64,000 nt of DNA, taken from NCBI GenBank assembly GCA_900470285.1, contig UCAG01000014.1, positions 1 to 64,000 of the forward strand. Reading direction: 5' to 3'. Made by a program: the position numbers and the translations under genes. Shown piece by piece: positions 15,399 through 23,704 of this stretch (within the stretch, counting starts at the first letter, position 1; the number at the start of each line of letters is the position of its first letter). This DNA comes from Hyphomicrobiales bacterium (GTDB lineage Bacteria > Pseudomonadota > Alphaproteobacteria > Rhizobiales > Rhizobiaceae). The notes below the pieces were generated by a model. That model did not search any database. It saw only the letters and a program-made list of their open reading frames with translations, and had not been told where the DNA came from.

Positions 15399-16820
15399 AT
15401 GACAAATGGCGGACAAGATATCAGCGACGGACAGGTCATACCTGTTGCGGTTCCGGCAGAGGCGGTGAAGCCACCTATGCCACAGAGCTTGTGGCGTTCT
15501 TATATGCTGATTTTTCTGCCTATGCTGCTGTCCAATATTTTGCAGGCGGCCTCCGGCACGCTGAACGGTATTTTTGTCGGCCGGATGATGGGCGTCGATG
15601 CGTTGGCAGCAATGTCCGCCTTTGCTCCGGTGTTCTTTTTATTTCTTGGTCTGATTATCGGTCTGGGTGCCGGTGCAACTGTGCTGATCGGTCAGGCATG
15701 GGGCGCGCGGGATATGGTCAAGCTACATGGCATTGCGGGCAGTGCAGTGGCAATGGTGATGACTGTGTCTGTTACCGTTGCAATAATGGGCGGATTATTT
15801 GCCACGCAGCTGATGTCATTTCTTGGCACGCCGCAGGCCGTGCTGAACGAATCTGCTCATTATGCCCGTATCATGATGATGGGCATGCCGGTGATTTTCC
15901 TGCTCTGGCTGATGAGCAATATGAGCCGCGGTGTCGGCGATGCTGTTAGTCCGCTCTGGGCGCTTGTGGTTGCAACATCTGTTGCCATGGTGCTGACGCC
16001 ACTCTTCATTGAAGGTTGGCTGGGTTTTCCGCAGCTTGGGGTGATGAGTGCGGCCGTTTCCACGGTGATTGCTTCCGCTGTGGCACTGGTCTGGCTGATC
16101 TGGCACTGGAACCGTCGCAATCATCCGATGGCATTCACACGTAGTTTTTTGGCTCTGATCCGCTTTAACGGCACCTATTGTAAAACTATTTTGCGTGTGG
16201 GATTGCCGACAGCTTTGCAGATGCTGACCATCGCGTTCGCCGAAATTGTGCTGCTGGGGCTGGTTAATGGCCATGGTACACAGGCGACAGCTGCCTATGG
16301 CGCAATTGTGCAGACATTGGGCTGGGTGCAGTTTCCGGCTATTTCTATCGGCATTACCGCCTCAATTCTGGCCGCACAGGCGGTCGGGGCAGGGCGTAAT
16401 GAGCAGGTGCATAAGATTGTAATTGCTGGTCTGCAGCTGAACTTGCTGGTCACCGGTTCCTGCGTGACATTGGCTTATTTATTGTCCGGTTACATTACCA
16501 GTGCGTTTCTGACCGAGCAGGCTGTGGCCGATCTGGCAGCGCACTTGCTGCATATCGTGCTCTGGACGATTGTATTATTTGGCATGAGCAGTGTGTTTAT
16601 GAGCTCTATGCGGGCAAGCGGGGCGATTTATGCACCGACAGTTCTGACCATGAGCGCTATTCTGTTCGTGGAAATTCCGGCGGCCTATATGTTCAATCAC
16701 TGGATTGGCATTGACGGTATCTGGTGGGCTTATTCGCTGACTTTTGCCACGATGCTGTGTCTGCAATCGGGCTATTATTATTTCATCTTCAGTAAGCGGA
16801 AAATTGTGAAGCTGATTTAG
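15399..16820 (+). CDS. MATE family efflux transporter
   Basis: From the ATG at 15399 the product has 473 residues with about twelve hydrophobic helices in two similar halves, as expected for MATE (NorM/DinF-like) proteins. The first helix carries LPMLLSNILQAASGTLNGIFVGRMMG, and the matching segment in the second half is GLPTALQMLTIAFAEIVLLG. These Na+- or H+-driven antiporters export cationic drugs and metabolites across the inner membrane; the substrate is unknown. An in-frame TTG at 15306 would add 31 polar residues that the family lacks. GGAAAATAGCA precedes the chosen ATG. A family II repeat and a terminator follow. Confidence 0.85.
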   Translation: MTNGGQDISDGQVIPVAVPAEAVKPPMPQSLWRSYMLIFLPMLLSNILQAASGTLNGIFVGRMMGVDALAAMSAFAPVFFLFLGLIIGLGAGATVLIGQAWGARDMVKLHGIAGSAVAMVMTVSVTVAIMGGLFATQLMSFLGTPQAVLNESAHYARIMMMGMPVIFLLWLMSNMSRGVGDAVSPLWALVVATSVAMVLTPLFIEGWLGFPQLGVMSAAVSTVIASAVALVWLIWHWNRRNHPMAFTRSFLALIRFNGTYCKTILRVGLPTALQMLTIAFAEIVLLGLVNGHGTQATAAYGAIVQTLGWVQFPAISIGITASILAAQAVGAGRNEQVHKIVIAGLQLNLLVTGSCVTLAYLLSGYITSAFLTEQAVADLAAHLLHIVLWTIVLFGMSSVFMSSMRASGAIYAPTVLTMSAILFVEIPAAYMFNHWIGIDGIWWAYSLTFATMLCLQSGYYYFIFSKRKIVKLI

Positions 16821-16923
16821 AGCATGTCTCCCAAAAGTGGGAACCGGTTTTGGGATAAAGACATGCATGAAAACAAAGAAATAGAGTATTTCCGATGATT
16901 CAATCAAAACAGGAAATACTCTG
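16818..16923 (+). repeat. Palindromic intergenic repeat, family II, copy 1
   Basis: It starts AGAGCATGTCTCCCAAAAG, with inner complementarity to TTTTGGGATAAAGACATGC, and ends with the hairpin AGAGTATTTCC/GGAAATACTCT. A diverged copy is at 17813-17923. Elements of this kind (CCCGAAAAGTGGGAACCGG-like) are common in Brucella and Ochrobactrum genomes. Confidence 0.65.
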
Positions 16924-16924
16924 G

Positions 16925-16949
16925 AAAAGCCGGCAGTGCCGGCTTTTTT
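16925..16949. terminator. Bidirectional terminator
   Basis: The stem AAAAGCCGGC/GCCGGCTTTT with an AGT loop and T6 lies between the convergent MATE and DppA-like genes. Confidence 0.8.
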
Positions 16950-16953
16950 GTTG

Positions 16954-17775
16954 TTATTTCACATTGGCAGCAAGACCGGAAAGAACGCCCATCCAGCCGA
17001 CAGCTTCCGCTACATTTGCACAATCAAAGCTGATGGTGGTGGCGTCCGTGCGCTTGGCACAAGGGATAATTGCCATCTGATCGGCCAGCAGCGGCGAATT
17101 CATGATGAATTCTGCATGGATGCGGCTGGTAAACGGTTTCCAGACTTTCAGTTCGTTTTTACGCTCAACTGCTTTTTTCGCCAGCTCACGGATCATGGCG
17201 CGGGCATTCTGCACGGAAATTTGTCGCGCTGCACGGGTGCCGAGGGCTGTTTTGACGGTGGCAAATTCAGCTTCAGGGAAGAACGGGCGGTTTTCCTGTT
17301 CAGTCTGATCATCACCGCTGATCAAGGCTACCGGCACACCGAGTTCACCGGCATAGGCGCCATAAAAGCCGGGCTCACCGACAATCTGCCCATTGAGTTT
17401 GATAGTGCGGAAGGCAAAGCCGTTGGTGGTATGGGCGAGCACACCATATTGCGCGGCACTGGCATGGTGGCCGGTGAAGAACAGCAGGTCAAAGCTTTCA
17501 TCCAGACCGGCAGCCATGTTGAATTTTTTCGGACGACCAAGGATCAGCTCTGCCGCGGGGTGCAGCATTTCCGGAATAATATTGACCATCGGGCCATGGG
17601 AGTCATTGACCAGAATATAGTCTGCTCCGCCTGCCAATGCACCTTCAATGGCGGCATTGACCTCTTCTGTCATCAAGCGGCGCGCGCGCTCATATTCAGG
17701 ATTGCCGGGTTGCCCCTGCTGGGATGTCACAACGCCTGCAACACCTTCAATATCCGCACAAATATAGACTCTCAT
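16954..17775 (-). CDS. dppA: M55 family D-aminopeptidase (DppA-like)
   Basis: The 273-residue protein has the M55 zinc-binding set in order: D8 and E10 in ADIEGVAG, H60 in NDSHG, H103/H104 in GHHA, and the glutamate of AGELGVP near 133. DppA of Bacillus is a self-compartmentalising decamer that cleaves D-Ala-D-Ala and D-Ala-Gly-Gly, probably in peptidoglycan peptide salvage; relatives also act on ordinary short peptides. There is no signal peptide, so it acts in the cytoplasm. No peptide transporter gene adjoins it here. The ATG at 17775 follows GGAGGGGAAAT, fixing the start. Confidence 0.88.
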   Translation of the reverse strand: MRVYICADIEGVAGVVTSQQGQPGNPEYERARRLMTEEVNAAIEGALAGGADYILVNDSHGPMVNIIPEMLHPAAELILGRPKKFNMAAGLDESFDLLFFTGHHASAAQYGVLAHTTNGFAFRTIKLNGQIVGEPGFYGAYAGELGVPVALISGDDQTEQENRPFFPEAEFATVKTALGTRAARQISVQNARAMIRELAKKAVERKNELKVWKPFTSRIHAEFIMNSPLLADQMAIIPCAKRTDATTISFDCANVAEAVGWMGVLSGLAANVK

Positions 17776-17812
17776 ATTTCCCCTCCGGTAATCATGATTG
17801 ATTCCGTTGTTT

Positions 17813-17923
17813 CGAGCGTATCCCGAAAAGTGTGAAGTGCCTATGCAGGGAAATCAGTCCACCGGACTGATTTCTTATCCCGCTCCGATCGGAGAAGATA
17901 CGCGTAAAACAAATCAATAGAGT
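17813..17923 (+). repeat. Palindromic intergenic repeat, family II, copy 2 (diverged)
   Basis: It starts GAGCGTATCCCGAAAAGTG and ends GAAGATACGCGTAAAACAAA...AATAGAG, matching the frame of copy 1. The middle is replaced by the hairpin AAATCAGTCC/GGACTGATTT. Confidence 0.55.
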
Positions 17924-17932
17924 CGCACTTTG

Positions 17933-17971
17933 ACAAAAAAGCCCCGCAGCTTCAACCGAAGCGCGGGGCTT
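17933..17971 (-). terminator. Terminator of the DUF1127 gene
   Basis: On the minus strand the stem AAGCCCCGC/GCGGGGCTT is followed by TTTTTGTC. It lies 25 bases past the stop codon. Confidence 0.75.
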
Positions 17972-17995
17972 AAATGTTTTGAAATATAAGATAAA

Positions 17996-18151
17996 TCAGC
18001 TGAAATCGGCAGGATTAATGCCGAGTGTGCGCAGGTCTCTTTCATGCGGACGACGGCGGCCTTCAACAGCAGCTGCTGCAGAAGCTGCTGCACCGAAAAC
18101 AGCCAGTGCGCGGCTGATGAAATTACGGGAATGCTTTGTACGTTCTGTCAT
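17996..18151 (-). CDS. DUF1127-like small protein
   Basis: The 51-residue product has a basic, alanine-rich helical first half and the typical tail RRRPHERDLRTLGINPADF. This matches the short DUF1127 proteins (YjiS-like) that are abundant in Alphaproteobacteria, bind RNA in the cases studied, and influence phosphate/carbon metabolism and sRNA maturation. The ATG at 18151 has GGAGAAGCAAG upstream. It is a single gene with its own terminator. In Rhodobacter a DUF1127 gene sits next to cuckoo-type sRNAs; here it is 15 kb away from the sRNA. Confidence 0.85.
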   Translation of the reverse strand: MTERTKHSRNFISRALAVFGAAASAAAAVEGRRRPHERDLRTLGINPADFS

Positions 18152-18299
18152 CTTGCTTCTCCGTGTTTGGGGCTTTGTCTATTGCAAAGCCGTAATCTGA
18201 TACTCCAAAGATGGGATCACGAAGCCGTTTTCACAACCGACAGAATGACAGAGCTGCCATGCGCGCAATGCATGGCCGGTTAAATAATGATAACAAGCA

Positions 18300-18331
18300 A
18301 AGAAAAAGCCCGCCGGTTATGCCGGCGGGCT
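18300..18331 (-). terminator. Terminator of the tctCBA operon
   Basis: The stem AGCCCGCCGG/CCGGCGGGCT with a four-base loop is followed on the minus strand by TTTTTCTTTG, 25 bases past the tctA stop. Confidence 0.85.
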
Positions 18332-18355
18332 CGGTATTTTTCGAGGTATAAAGAT

Positions 18356-19873
18356 TTAGTCTTCATTCGCGGCAAGCTGTGACAGAACCTGACCGCGGCC
18401 ACGCGCACGCATGATCAGCGGTACGATCAGTGCCAGCGCTGCAATCGTCAAGAGAACGGCTGCAATCGGAGATGTGAACAGGACAGCCACATCACCCTGA
18501 CTGATAGACAAAGCGCGGCGCAATTGCTGCTCTGCCAACGGACCAAGGATCAAACCAACGACTGCCGGTGCAATCGGATAACCGAATACACGCATACCAT
18601 AACCCATCAGACCGAAGGCCAGCAGCATACCAAGTTCAAAGACCGACGGATTGGCACCGATTGTACCAAGTGTGGCGAACATCAGAATACCGGCATAGAG
18701 CCAAGGTTTAGGGATGGTCAGCAATTTGACCCACAGACCGATCAGCGGCAGGTTCAACACCAGCAGCATGAAATTGGCGATGAGCAAGCTGGCAATCAGA
18801 CCCCAGACCAGCTGCGGATTGGTTGCAAACAGCAGCGGGCCCGGTTGCAGACCATATTGCTGGAAACCGGCCAGCATGATTGCAGCGGTTGCTGTTGTCG
18901 GCAGACCGAGTGTCAGCAATGGCACGAGCGTACCGGCAGCAGACGCATTATTAGCAGCTTCTGGTCCAGCAACGCCTTCAATCGCACCATTGCCGAATTC
19001 TTCCGGATGTTTGGTGAGTTTGCGTTCGGTTGCATAGGAGAGGAATGTACCGATTTCCGCACCGCCGGCAGGCATGGCACCAATCGGAAAACCGATAAAT
19101 GTACCGCGCAGCCAAGGTTTCCATGACCGTGCCCAGTCTGAGGCAGACATCCACAAAGAGCCTTTAACGGCTTCCACTTTATCCGGTGCACGTGCGCCCT
19201 GAGCGGCGATAAAGAGCGTTTCACCAATCGCAAACATGGCAACGGCCAGTGTCGTGACCTCAATACCGTCCAGCAAATCCGGCACGCCAAAGGACAGGCG
19301 CGCCTGACCGGTCAGCTGGTCAATACCGATAGTGGCAAGCGCAAGGCCGATAAAGAGGGATGTCAGGCCGCGCAATGCGCTGTCACCGAAAGCTGATGAC
19401 ACGGTGACAAAAGCCAGCACCATCAGCGCAAAATATTCGCGGGGGCCGAAAACCAGTGCAAGCTTAACAATATAAGGCGCGATGAAAGCGAGGCCGATGG
19501 TGGCAATCAGACCGGCAACAAATGAGCCGATAGCAGCTGTTGCCAATGCAGGGCCGCCGCGTCCTTTACGTGCCATTTTGTTACCTTCAAGAGCGGTAAC
19601 GATCGAGGCGCTTTCACCCGGTGTATTCAGCAGAATAGATGTGGTGGAGCCGCCATACATGCCGCCGTAATAAATACCGGCAAACATAATCAGGGAGCCC
19701 GCAGCATCGAGCTGATAGGTAACAGGCAGCAACAGGGCGACAGTCAGTGCAGGGCCGATGCCCGGAAGCACGCCGACAGCGGTGCCGAGTGTCACGCCGA
19801 TCAGCGCATAGAGCAGGTTCATCGGCTGCATCGCAACCACAATCCCCTGCATGAGAAAATCAAATGTAGACAT
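18356..19873 (-). CDS. tctA: Tripartite tricarboxylate transporter, large permease TctA
   Basis: The 505-residue inner-membrane protein has about twelve hydrophobic helices and the TctA signatures [17 protein letters not shown] (about residues 36-52), [17 protein letters not shown] and the second [14 protein letters not shown] loop near residue 320. Together with TctB and TctC it imports tricarboxylates or related carboxylates using the Na+ gradient. It is the last gene of the operon tctC-tctB-tctA. A 77-base gap separates it from tctB. The nearby TctD/TctE pair is the expected regulator. The exact substrate (citrate, tartrate, glutarate or other) cannot be read from sequence. Confidence 0.93.
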   Translation of the reverse strand: MSTFDFLMQGIVVAMQPMNLLYALIGVTLGTAVGVLPGIGPALTVALLLPVTYQLDAAGSLIMFAGIYYGGMYGGSTTSILLNTPGESASIVTALEGNKMARKGRGGPALATAAIGSFVAGLIATIGLAFIAPYIVKLALVFGPREYFALMVLAFVTVSSAFGDSALRGLTSLFIGLALATIGIDQLTGQARLSFGVPDLLDGIEVTTLAVAMFAIGETLFIAAQGARAPDKVEAVKGSLWMSASDWARSWKPWLRGTFIGFPIGAMPAGGAEIGTFLSYATERKLTKHPEEFGNGAIEGVAGPEAANNASAAGTLVPLLTLGLPTTATAAIMLAGFQQYGLQPGPLLFATNPQLVWGLIASLLIANFMLLVLNLPLIGLWVKLLTIPKPWLYAGILMFATLGTIGANPSVFELGMLLAFGLMGYGMRVFGYPIAPAVVGLILGPLAEQQLRRALSISQGDVAVLFTSPIAAVLLTIAALALIVPLIMRARGRGQVLSQLAANED

Positions 19874-19950
19874 TAATCATTGTTCCCGTGTTGAGCCGCT
19901 TTACGCAGAGGGTAAGGCGCTGCGGCAACGAGGAGACAGCCGGTGGCTTT

Positions 19951-20436
19951 TTAGAAGAACAACCGCTCTAACGGACCCGCAGGCAGTGACAATTGCAGCA
20001 ATTTGGCAAAAACCAGCCAGATCACATAACAGGCGGCAATTCCGACAGGGATGGAGAACCATAATTTGCGCTTGCCGAAACCATAGGCTGTCAGGGCGAA
20101 CATGATGCCCGTGGCAATGGAAAAGCCTGCCGTGTTGAGCAGCAGCATCTGCGCGGTCAGACCGCCGACAATCCAGAGTACCGGTTTGACTTCCTGTGGT
20201 TCACGCTCAGGAAAATCATGGCGGAAAGCAGCAATAATTGTCCAGATCGCCAATCCTGCAAGGCAGAAGGCAATGGCTTTAGGCACAGTGGCAGGGCCGA
20301 CCTGTGAATAACCGGCAGCCTCGGAAAGGCGAGCCATATCCCAGAACATCACGCCGGAAATAACAAGCAGGATGGCTGCGATACAAAGCGCCGCCCGATC
20401 GGGGCGACGCGCTGTTACAGGTTTCAGTTCACTCAT
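19951..20436 (-). CDS. tctB: Tripartite tricarboxylate transporter, small permease TctB
   Basis: This 161-residue protein has four hydrophobic helices (about residues 16-32, 48-70, 84-103 and 125-150), the layout of the TctB subunit. Sequence conservation in this subunit is low, so the call leans on size, topology and position between tctC and tctA. Its ATG overlaps the tctC stop by four bases (ATGA), showing translational coupling. Confidence 0.88.
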   Translation of the reverse strand: MSELKPVTARRPDRAALCIAAILLVISGVMFWDMARLSEAAGYSQVGPATVPKAIAFCLAGLAIWTIIAAFRHDFPEREPQEVKPVLWIVGGLTAQMLLLNTAGFSIATGIMFALTAYGFGKRKLWFSIPVGIAACYVIWLVFAKLLQLSLPAGPLERLFF

Positions 20437-21377
20437 TGAACCAGACCGATGTCTTTCAGGACACCTTCGGTTGCCTGAATATCCTTATCGAGCTGTGCGT
20501 CAAAAGCGTCGCCTGCCAGATAGGTGTCGGCCCAGCCTTTGGTCTTCAGAGTTTCCTGCCAGGATTTGGATTTTGCCAGCTTTTCAATATCCGCATTGAT
20601 TGCGGCTTTCTGCTCGGCGGAAATGCCGGGAGCTGCAGCCAGCATGCGCCAGTTTTCTACAACAACATCAAGACCCGATTCTTTCAGGGTCGGCGCATCA
20701 ATGCCTTCGATACGTTCAGCACTGGATACGGCCAGCAGGCGCAATGTGCCGGATTTGACCTGTGATTCAAATTCGCCGTAACCGGAAATACCGGCAGAAA
20801 CCTGACTGCCGAGAATTGCGGCCAGAGCTTCACCGCCGCCGGAATAGGCAATATAGTTGATTTTCTTAGGATCAACGCCTGCAGCCTTGGCAATCAGACC
20901 AACAGCGATATGGTCAGTACCACCGGCAGAACCGCCGCCCCATGATACCGCACCCGGATCTTTTTTCAGCGCCTCAATCAGGTCGCCCATTGTCTGGAAT
21001 GGAGAAGAAGCAGGTACAACGATTGCTTCATACTCGCCGGTCAGACGCGCGATTGGTGTAACATCCTTCAGGGTTATCGGTGATTTATTTGTCAGAATGG
21101 CGCCAACCATGACATAACCGCCGACGATCAGAGCATCGCCTTTACCTTTTTGCTGGCTGGCGAATTGTGCAAGGCCGATTGTGCCGCCGGCGCCCGGTAC
21201 ATTCTGTACCTGTACTTTGCCGGAAATACCTTCCTGCTGCAGAACAGTCTGCAGGGAACGGGCTGTCTGATCCCAGCCGCCGCCCGGATTAGCCGGCGCA
21301 ATGATGGTGTAGTCTGCTGCATAGGCAGGCAGCGCCAATGCGCCTGCAAAAAGGGAAGCGAGTAGAAGCTTTTTCAA
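20433..21377 (-). CDS. tctC: Tripartite tricarboxylate transporter, periplasmic binding protein TctC (Bug family)
   Basis: The 314-residue product begins with a signal peptide (MKKLLLASLFAGALALPAYA, cleavage after AYA). It continues with the Bug-family pattern YTIIAPANPGGGWDQTAR and NVPGAGGTIGL. Bug proteins wrap around carboxylates through two ordered water molecules and deliver them to TctAB. It is first in the operon. The 360-base region upstream holds a tandem array of small hairpins and a binding-protein gene that neighbours tctDE. Confidence 0.93.
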   Translation of the reverse strand: MKKLLLASLFAGALALPAYAADYTIIAPANPGGGWDQTARSLQTVLQQEGISGKVQVQNVPGAGGTIGLAQFASQQKGKGDALIVGGYVMVGAILTNKSPITLKDVTPIARLTGEYEAIVVPASSPFQTMGDLIEALKKDPGAVSWGGGSAGGTDHIAVGLIAKAAGVDPKKINYIAYSGGGEALAAILGSQVSAGISGYGEFESQVKSGTLRLLAVSSAERIEGIDAPTLKESGLDVVVENWRMLAAAPGISAEQKAAINADIEKLAKSKSWQETLKTKGWADTYLAGDAFDAQLDKDIQATEGVLKDIGLVQ

Positions 21378-21558
21378 GTCTGATCCTCCTGATGCTGCGT
21401 TTCAACGCAGGCTGTGGTTTTTTTAGAAAACGCACGGGAAGGATCAGGCATGCGGTGCCCCCGACCATATACAGTGTTCCTCCCCGGTACTGTTTAACCG
21501 CCTCCACGGACAACAGTCCTGCTAATCGATCATATGAAGCTGACGCGAACCTGACACA

Positions 21559-21680
21559 CCGTGCGCTTTACGCACAATTATTAAAACCGTGTGCTTTGCA
21601 CACAATTGTTAAGCTTCGTGCTTTGCACATAAATATTAAACGACGTGCTTTGCGCTCAATTATTGAGACTTGTGCTGTTT
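21559..21680. repeat. Tandem array of four ~28-base hairpin-forming repeats
   Basis: Units start at about 21559, 21587, 21617 and 21644, each with a core CGTGCTTTGC(A/G)C followed by an AT-rich half such as AATTATTAAA; a fifth partial GTGCTG follows. Several cores are self-complementary (GTGCGCTTTACGCAC). The array lies between the stop-side of the binding-protein gene and tctC, upstream of tctC. It could be multiple regulator sites or stabilising mRNA hairpins. Confidence 0.65.
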
Positions 21681-21738
21681 TCGGGAACGGCTCTTGTTCA
21701 TATGCCTTTTGAAGATTGTGAGCCTGTTCCTGTGAAAA

Positions 21739-22827
21739 TCAATAATATTTTTTCTGCTGGCGCAGTACATCATTCCATTTGGCAATCAGGCGGCTGCGTT
21801 TCACCTGATCGAGATAGACCATCAGACCCGGACTCACAGGTACGGGTTTCAGTTTGTTGCCGTAAATTTCCTGCATGGTCAGAGCGGTATTGTCTCCGGC
21901 CACTTCAGGGCTGACAGCAGGAATTTGTAACTGGCGGGCGAGGATGGTTTGGCCTTCTTTCGACATGAAAAACTCAAGATAGCGCCGCCCCAGTTCCGGC
22001 GAAGCGGCGGCTTCCGGTACCAGTCCGATACGCGACATCACCACAGTATAATCTTTAGGCAGAATAATCCCGACATCGGGATTGCGCGATGCCCAGTCTG
22101 CGGCATAGGAGCCGAGAATATTATAACCGAGTACAAAACGCCCGTCGGCAACGCGTTCCACAATCGCCTGACTGGTGGAATAGAGTTTGACCCCCGCTGA
22201 TCCCATGGCCTGAATGACCGTCCAGATATCGTCAAACTGCTCCTGATCGCGTGCCATGAACAGAAAGCCGACGCCGGAGCGTTCAATATCATAAGTACCA
22301 ATGCGGCCGAAAACGCTTTCACCTTGTTCTTTGAGATAGGTAATCAACTCCGCGCGGGTTGACGGCGGTTTGCGGTCTTTAAATTCCGGCTTGTGATAGA
22401 CAAAAACTGCCGGTTCAAAAGTCAGGGCATAGGCTGTGTTGCGCCAGTTCGCCCAGGATGGCCAGCGCTCGCTCATCGGCAAAATACTGGCTTGCGCATA
22501 ACCGTCATTGGTAAGTTTGACTTGTAAATCCATGGCTGAGGAAAAAGCGAAATCGGCAGTTTTCAAGCCGTCATCGGTTTCCCGCACAATGCGCTCATAA
22601 ATTTCCGTGGTGAGCATATCCTCATAGCGCACGGTAATGTCAGGGTTGTTTTTCTGAAACCCTTCAATCATCGGCCGTGCAAGCGGCTCGTCCAGAGAAG
22701 AATAGACAACCAGCACCGGCGCATTCTTGTCGCCGCTGAGTGCCGGAAACATCATGGGCGTTGCTGCCGCAGCACTATTCCATACCGGCAATAAAGTTAA
22801 AACCGCACTCAGCCAGAAACGGCGCAC
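21739..22827 (-). CDS. Periplasmic solute-binding protein (family 1-like) linked to tctDE
   Basis: From the GTG at 22827 the product has 362 residues: a signal peptide (RRFWLSAVLTLLPVWNSAAAA) and then a type II binding-protein fold starting PVLVVYSSLDEPLARPMIEGFQ, as in iron/thiamine/phosphonate-binding relatives of AfuA. No ABC permease or ATPase adjoins it. It is divergent from tctD, so it may sense the ligand for TctE rather than feed a transporter; that role is inference. The GTG is chosen because GGAGG lies 7 bases upstream and the longer frame would overlap the regulator start and lacks a signal peptide. Confidence 0.75.
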   Translation of the reverse strand: MRRFWLSAVLTLLPVWNSAAAATPMMFPALSGDKNAPVLVVYSSLDEPLARPMIEGFQKNNPDITVRYEDMLTTEIYERIVRETDDGLKTADFAFSSAMDLQVKLTNDGYAQASILPMSERWPSWANWRNTAYALTFEPAVFVYHKPEFKDRKPPSTRAELITYLKEQGESVFGRIGTYDIERSGVGFLFMARDQEQFDDIWTVIQAMGSAGVKLYSTSQAIVERVADGRFVLGYNILGSYAADWASRNPDVGIILPKDYTVVMSRIGLVPEAAASPELGRRYLEFFMSKEGQTILARQLQIPAVSPEVAGDNTALTMQEIYGNKLKPVPVSPGLMVYLDQVKRSRLIAKWNDVLRQQKKYY

Positions 22828-22978
22828 GTCCTGTCCTCCCCAAACTCGCTGGCCCAAACTTTGCTGACAATGCAGGATTATTTCTTTGTATCCGCTGACA
22901 TTGTCCTTGTAATCATTATATGCTGTGTCGGGGAGAAACAATACGGGCTGCAACAGGCAGCAGGGAGATGTTGTCAGC

Positions 22979-23704
22979 GTGCGGATTTTGCTGGTGGAAG
23001 ATAATAAGGCGCTGTCGGAAGGGCTGGGCGCTTTGTTGCGCGGTAGCGGCTATGCGGTTGATATTGTTGAAGACGGTGCATCTGCTCATGCCGCCGCTGC
23101 GGCTGAGAATTTTGATCTGGTGATTCTTGATCTCAACCTGCCGGAGATGGACGGGCTGGATGTGCTGCGTGCCATGCGTGCGCGGCATAATCAGGCGGCT
23201 GTGCTCATTCTGACCGCGCGCGGTACACCGGAAGAGCGCGTGCGCGGGCTGGATCTCGGTGCGGATGATTATATGATTAAGCCGTTCGATATCAGCGAGT
23301 TTGAGGCGCGTGTGCGCGTGCTGTTGCGGCGTCAGGCAGGATTGCGTCATGCATTGGTGCATTTTGGTGCTGTCACGCTGGATCTGAATACACGCACCTT
23401 TAGCGCAGCCGGACAATCGATTGATATTCCGGCGCGGGAACTTGGCTTGCTTGAATTGCTTTTTGTGCGCGGCGGTAAGGTCGTTGCCAAAGAAGCGATT
23501 GTACAGTCCCTCAGCGGTTTTGACCATGATCTGAGTTCCAACGCTATCGAACAATATGTCAGCCGCTTGCGCAAAAGGCTTGCGCCTTACGGGCTGACGG
23601 TCAGGACGGCGAGGGGGCTGGGATATTATCTGGATCGTCTGTCCGGTACTCAGCCGGTCATCACAGCGGATGAACCTGTGGATTTGCCTGCGGATTCACA
23701 ATGA
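22979..23704 (+). CDS. tctD: OmpR-family response regulator TctD
   Basis: The 241-residue protein has a receiver domain with acidic residues in VEDN, phosphoacceptor D51 (ILDLNLP), the T of LTARG and K of YMIKPF. An OmpR/PhoB winged helix fills about residues 125-225 (AVTLDLNTRTF ... RGLGYYLD). It is the partner of the kinase encoded just downstream, with which it overlaps by four bases. By family it activates tctCBA when carboxylate is present. The GTG at 22979 gives the standard MRILLVEDN start; GGGAG lies 11 bases before it. Confidence 0.88.
   Translation: MRILLVEDNKALSEGLGALLRGSGYAVDIVEDGASAHAAAAAENFDLVILDLNLPEMDGLDVLRAMRARHNQAAVLILTARGTPEERVRGLDLGADDYMIKPFDISEFEARVRVLLRRQAGLRHALVHFGAVTLDLNTRTFSAAGQSIDIPARELGLLELLFVRGGKVVAKEAIVQSLSGFDHDLSSNAIEQYVSRLRKRLAPYGLTVRTARGLGYYLDRLSGTQPVITADEPVDLPADSQ

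Noticed and set aside
21559-21680. CRISPR array
   Set aside because: Units are contiguous, imperfect and without spacers, and no cas genes are seen.
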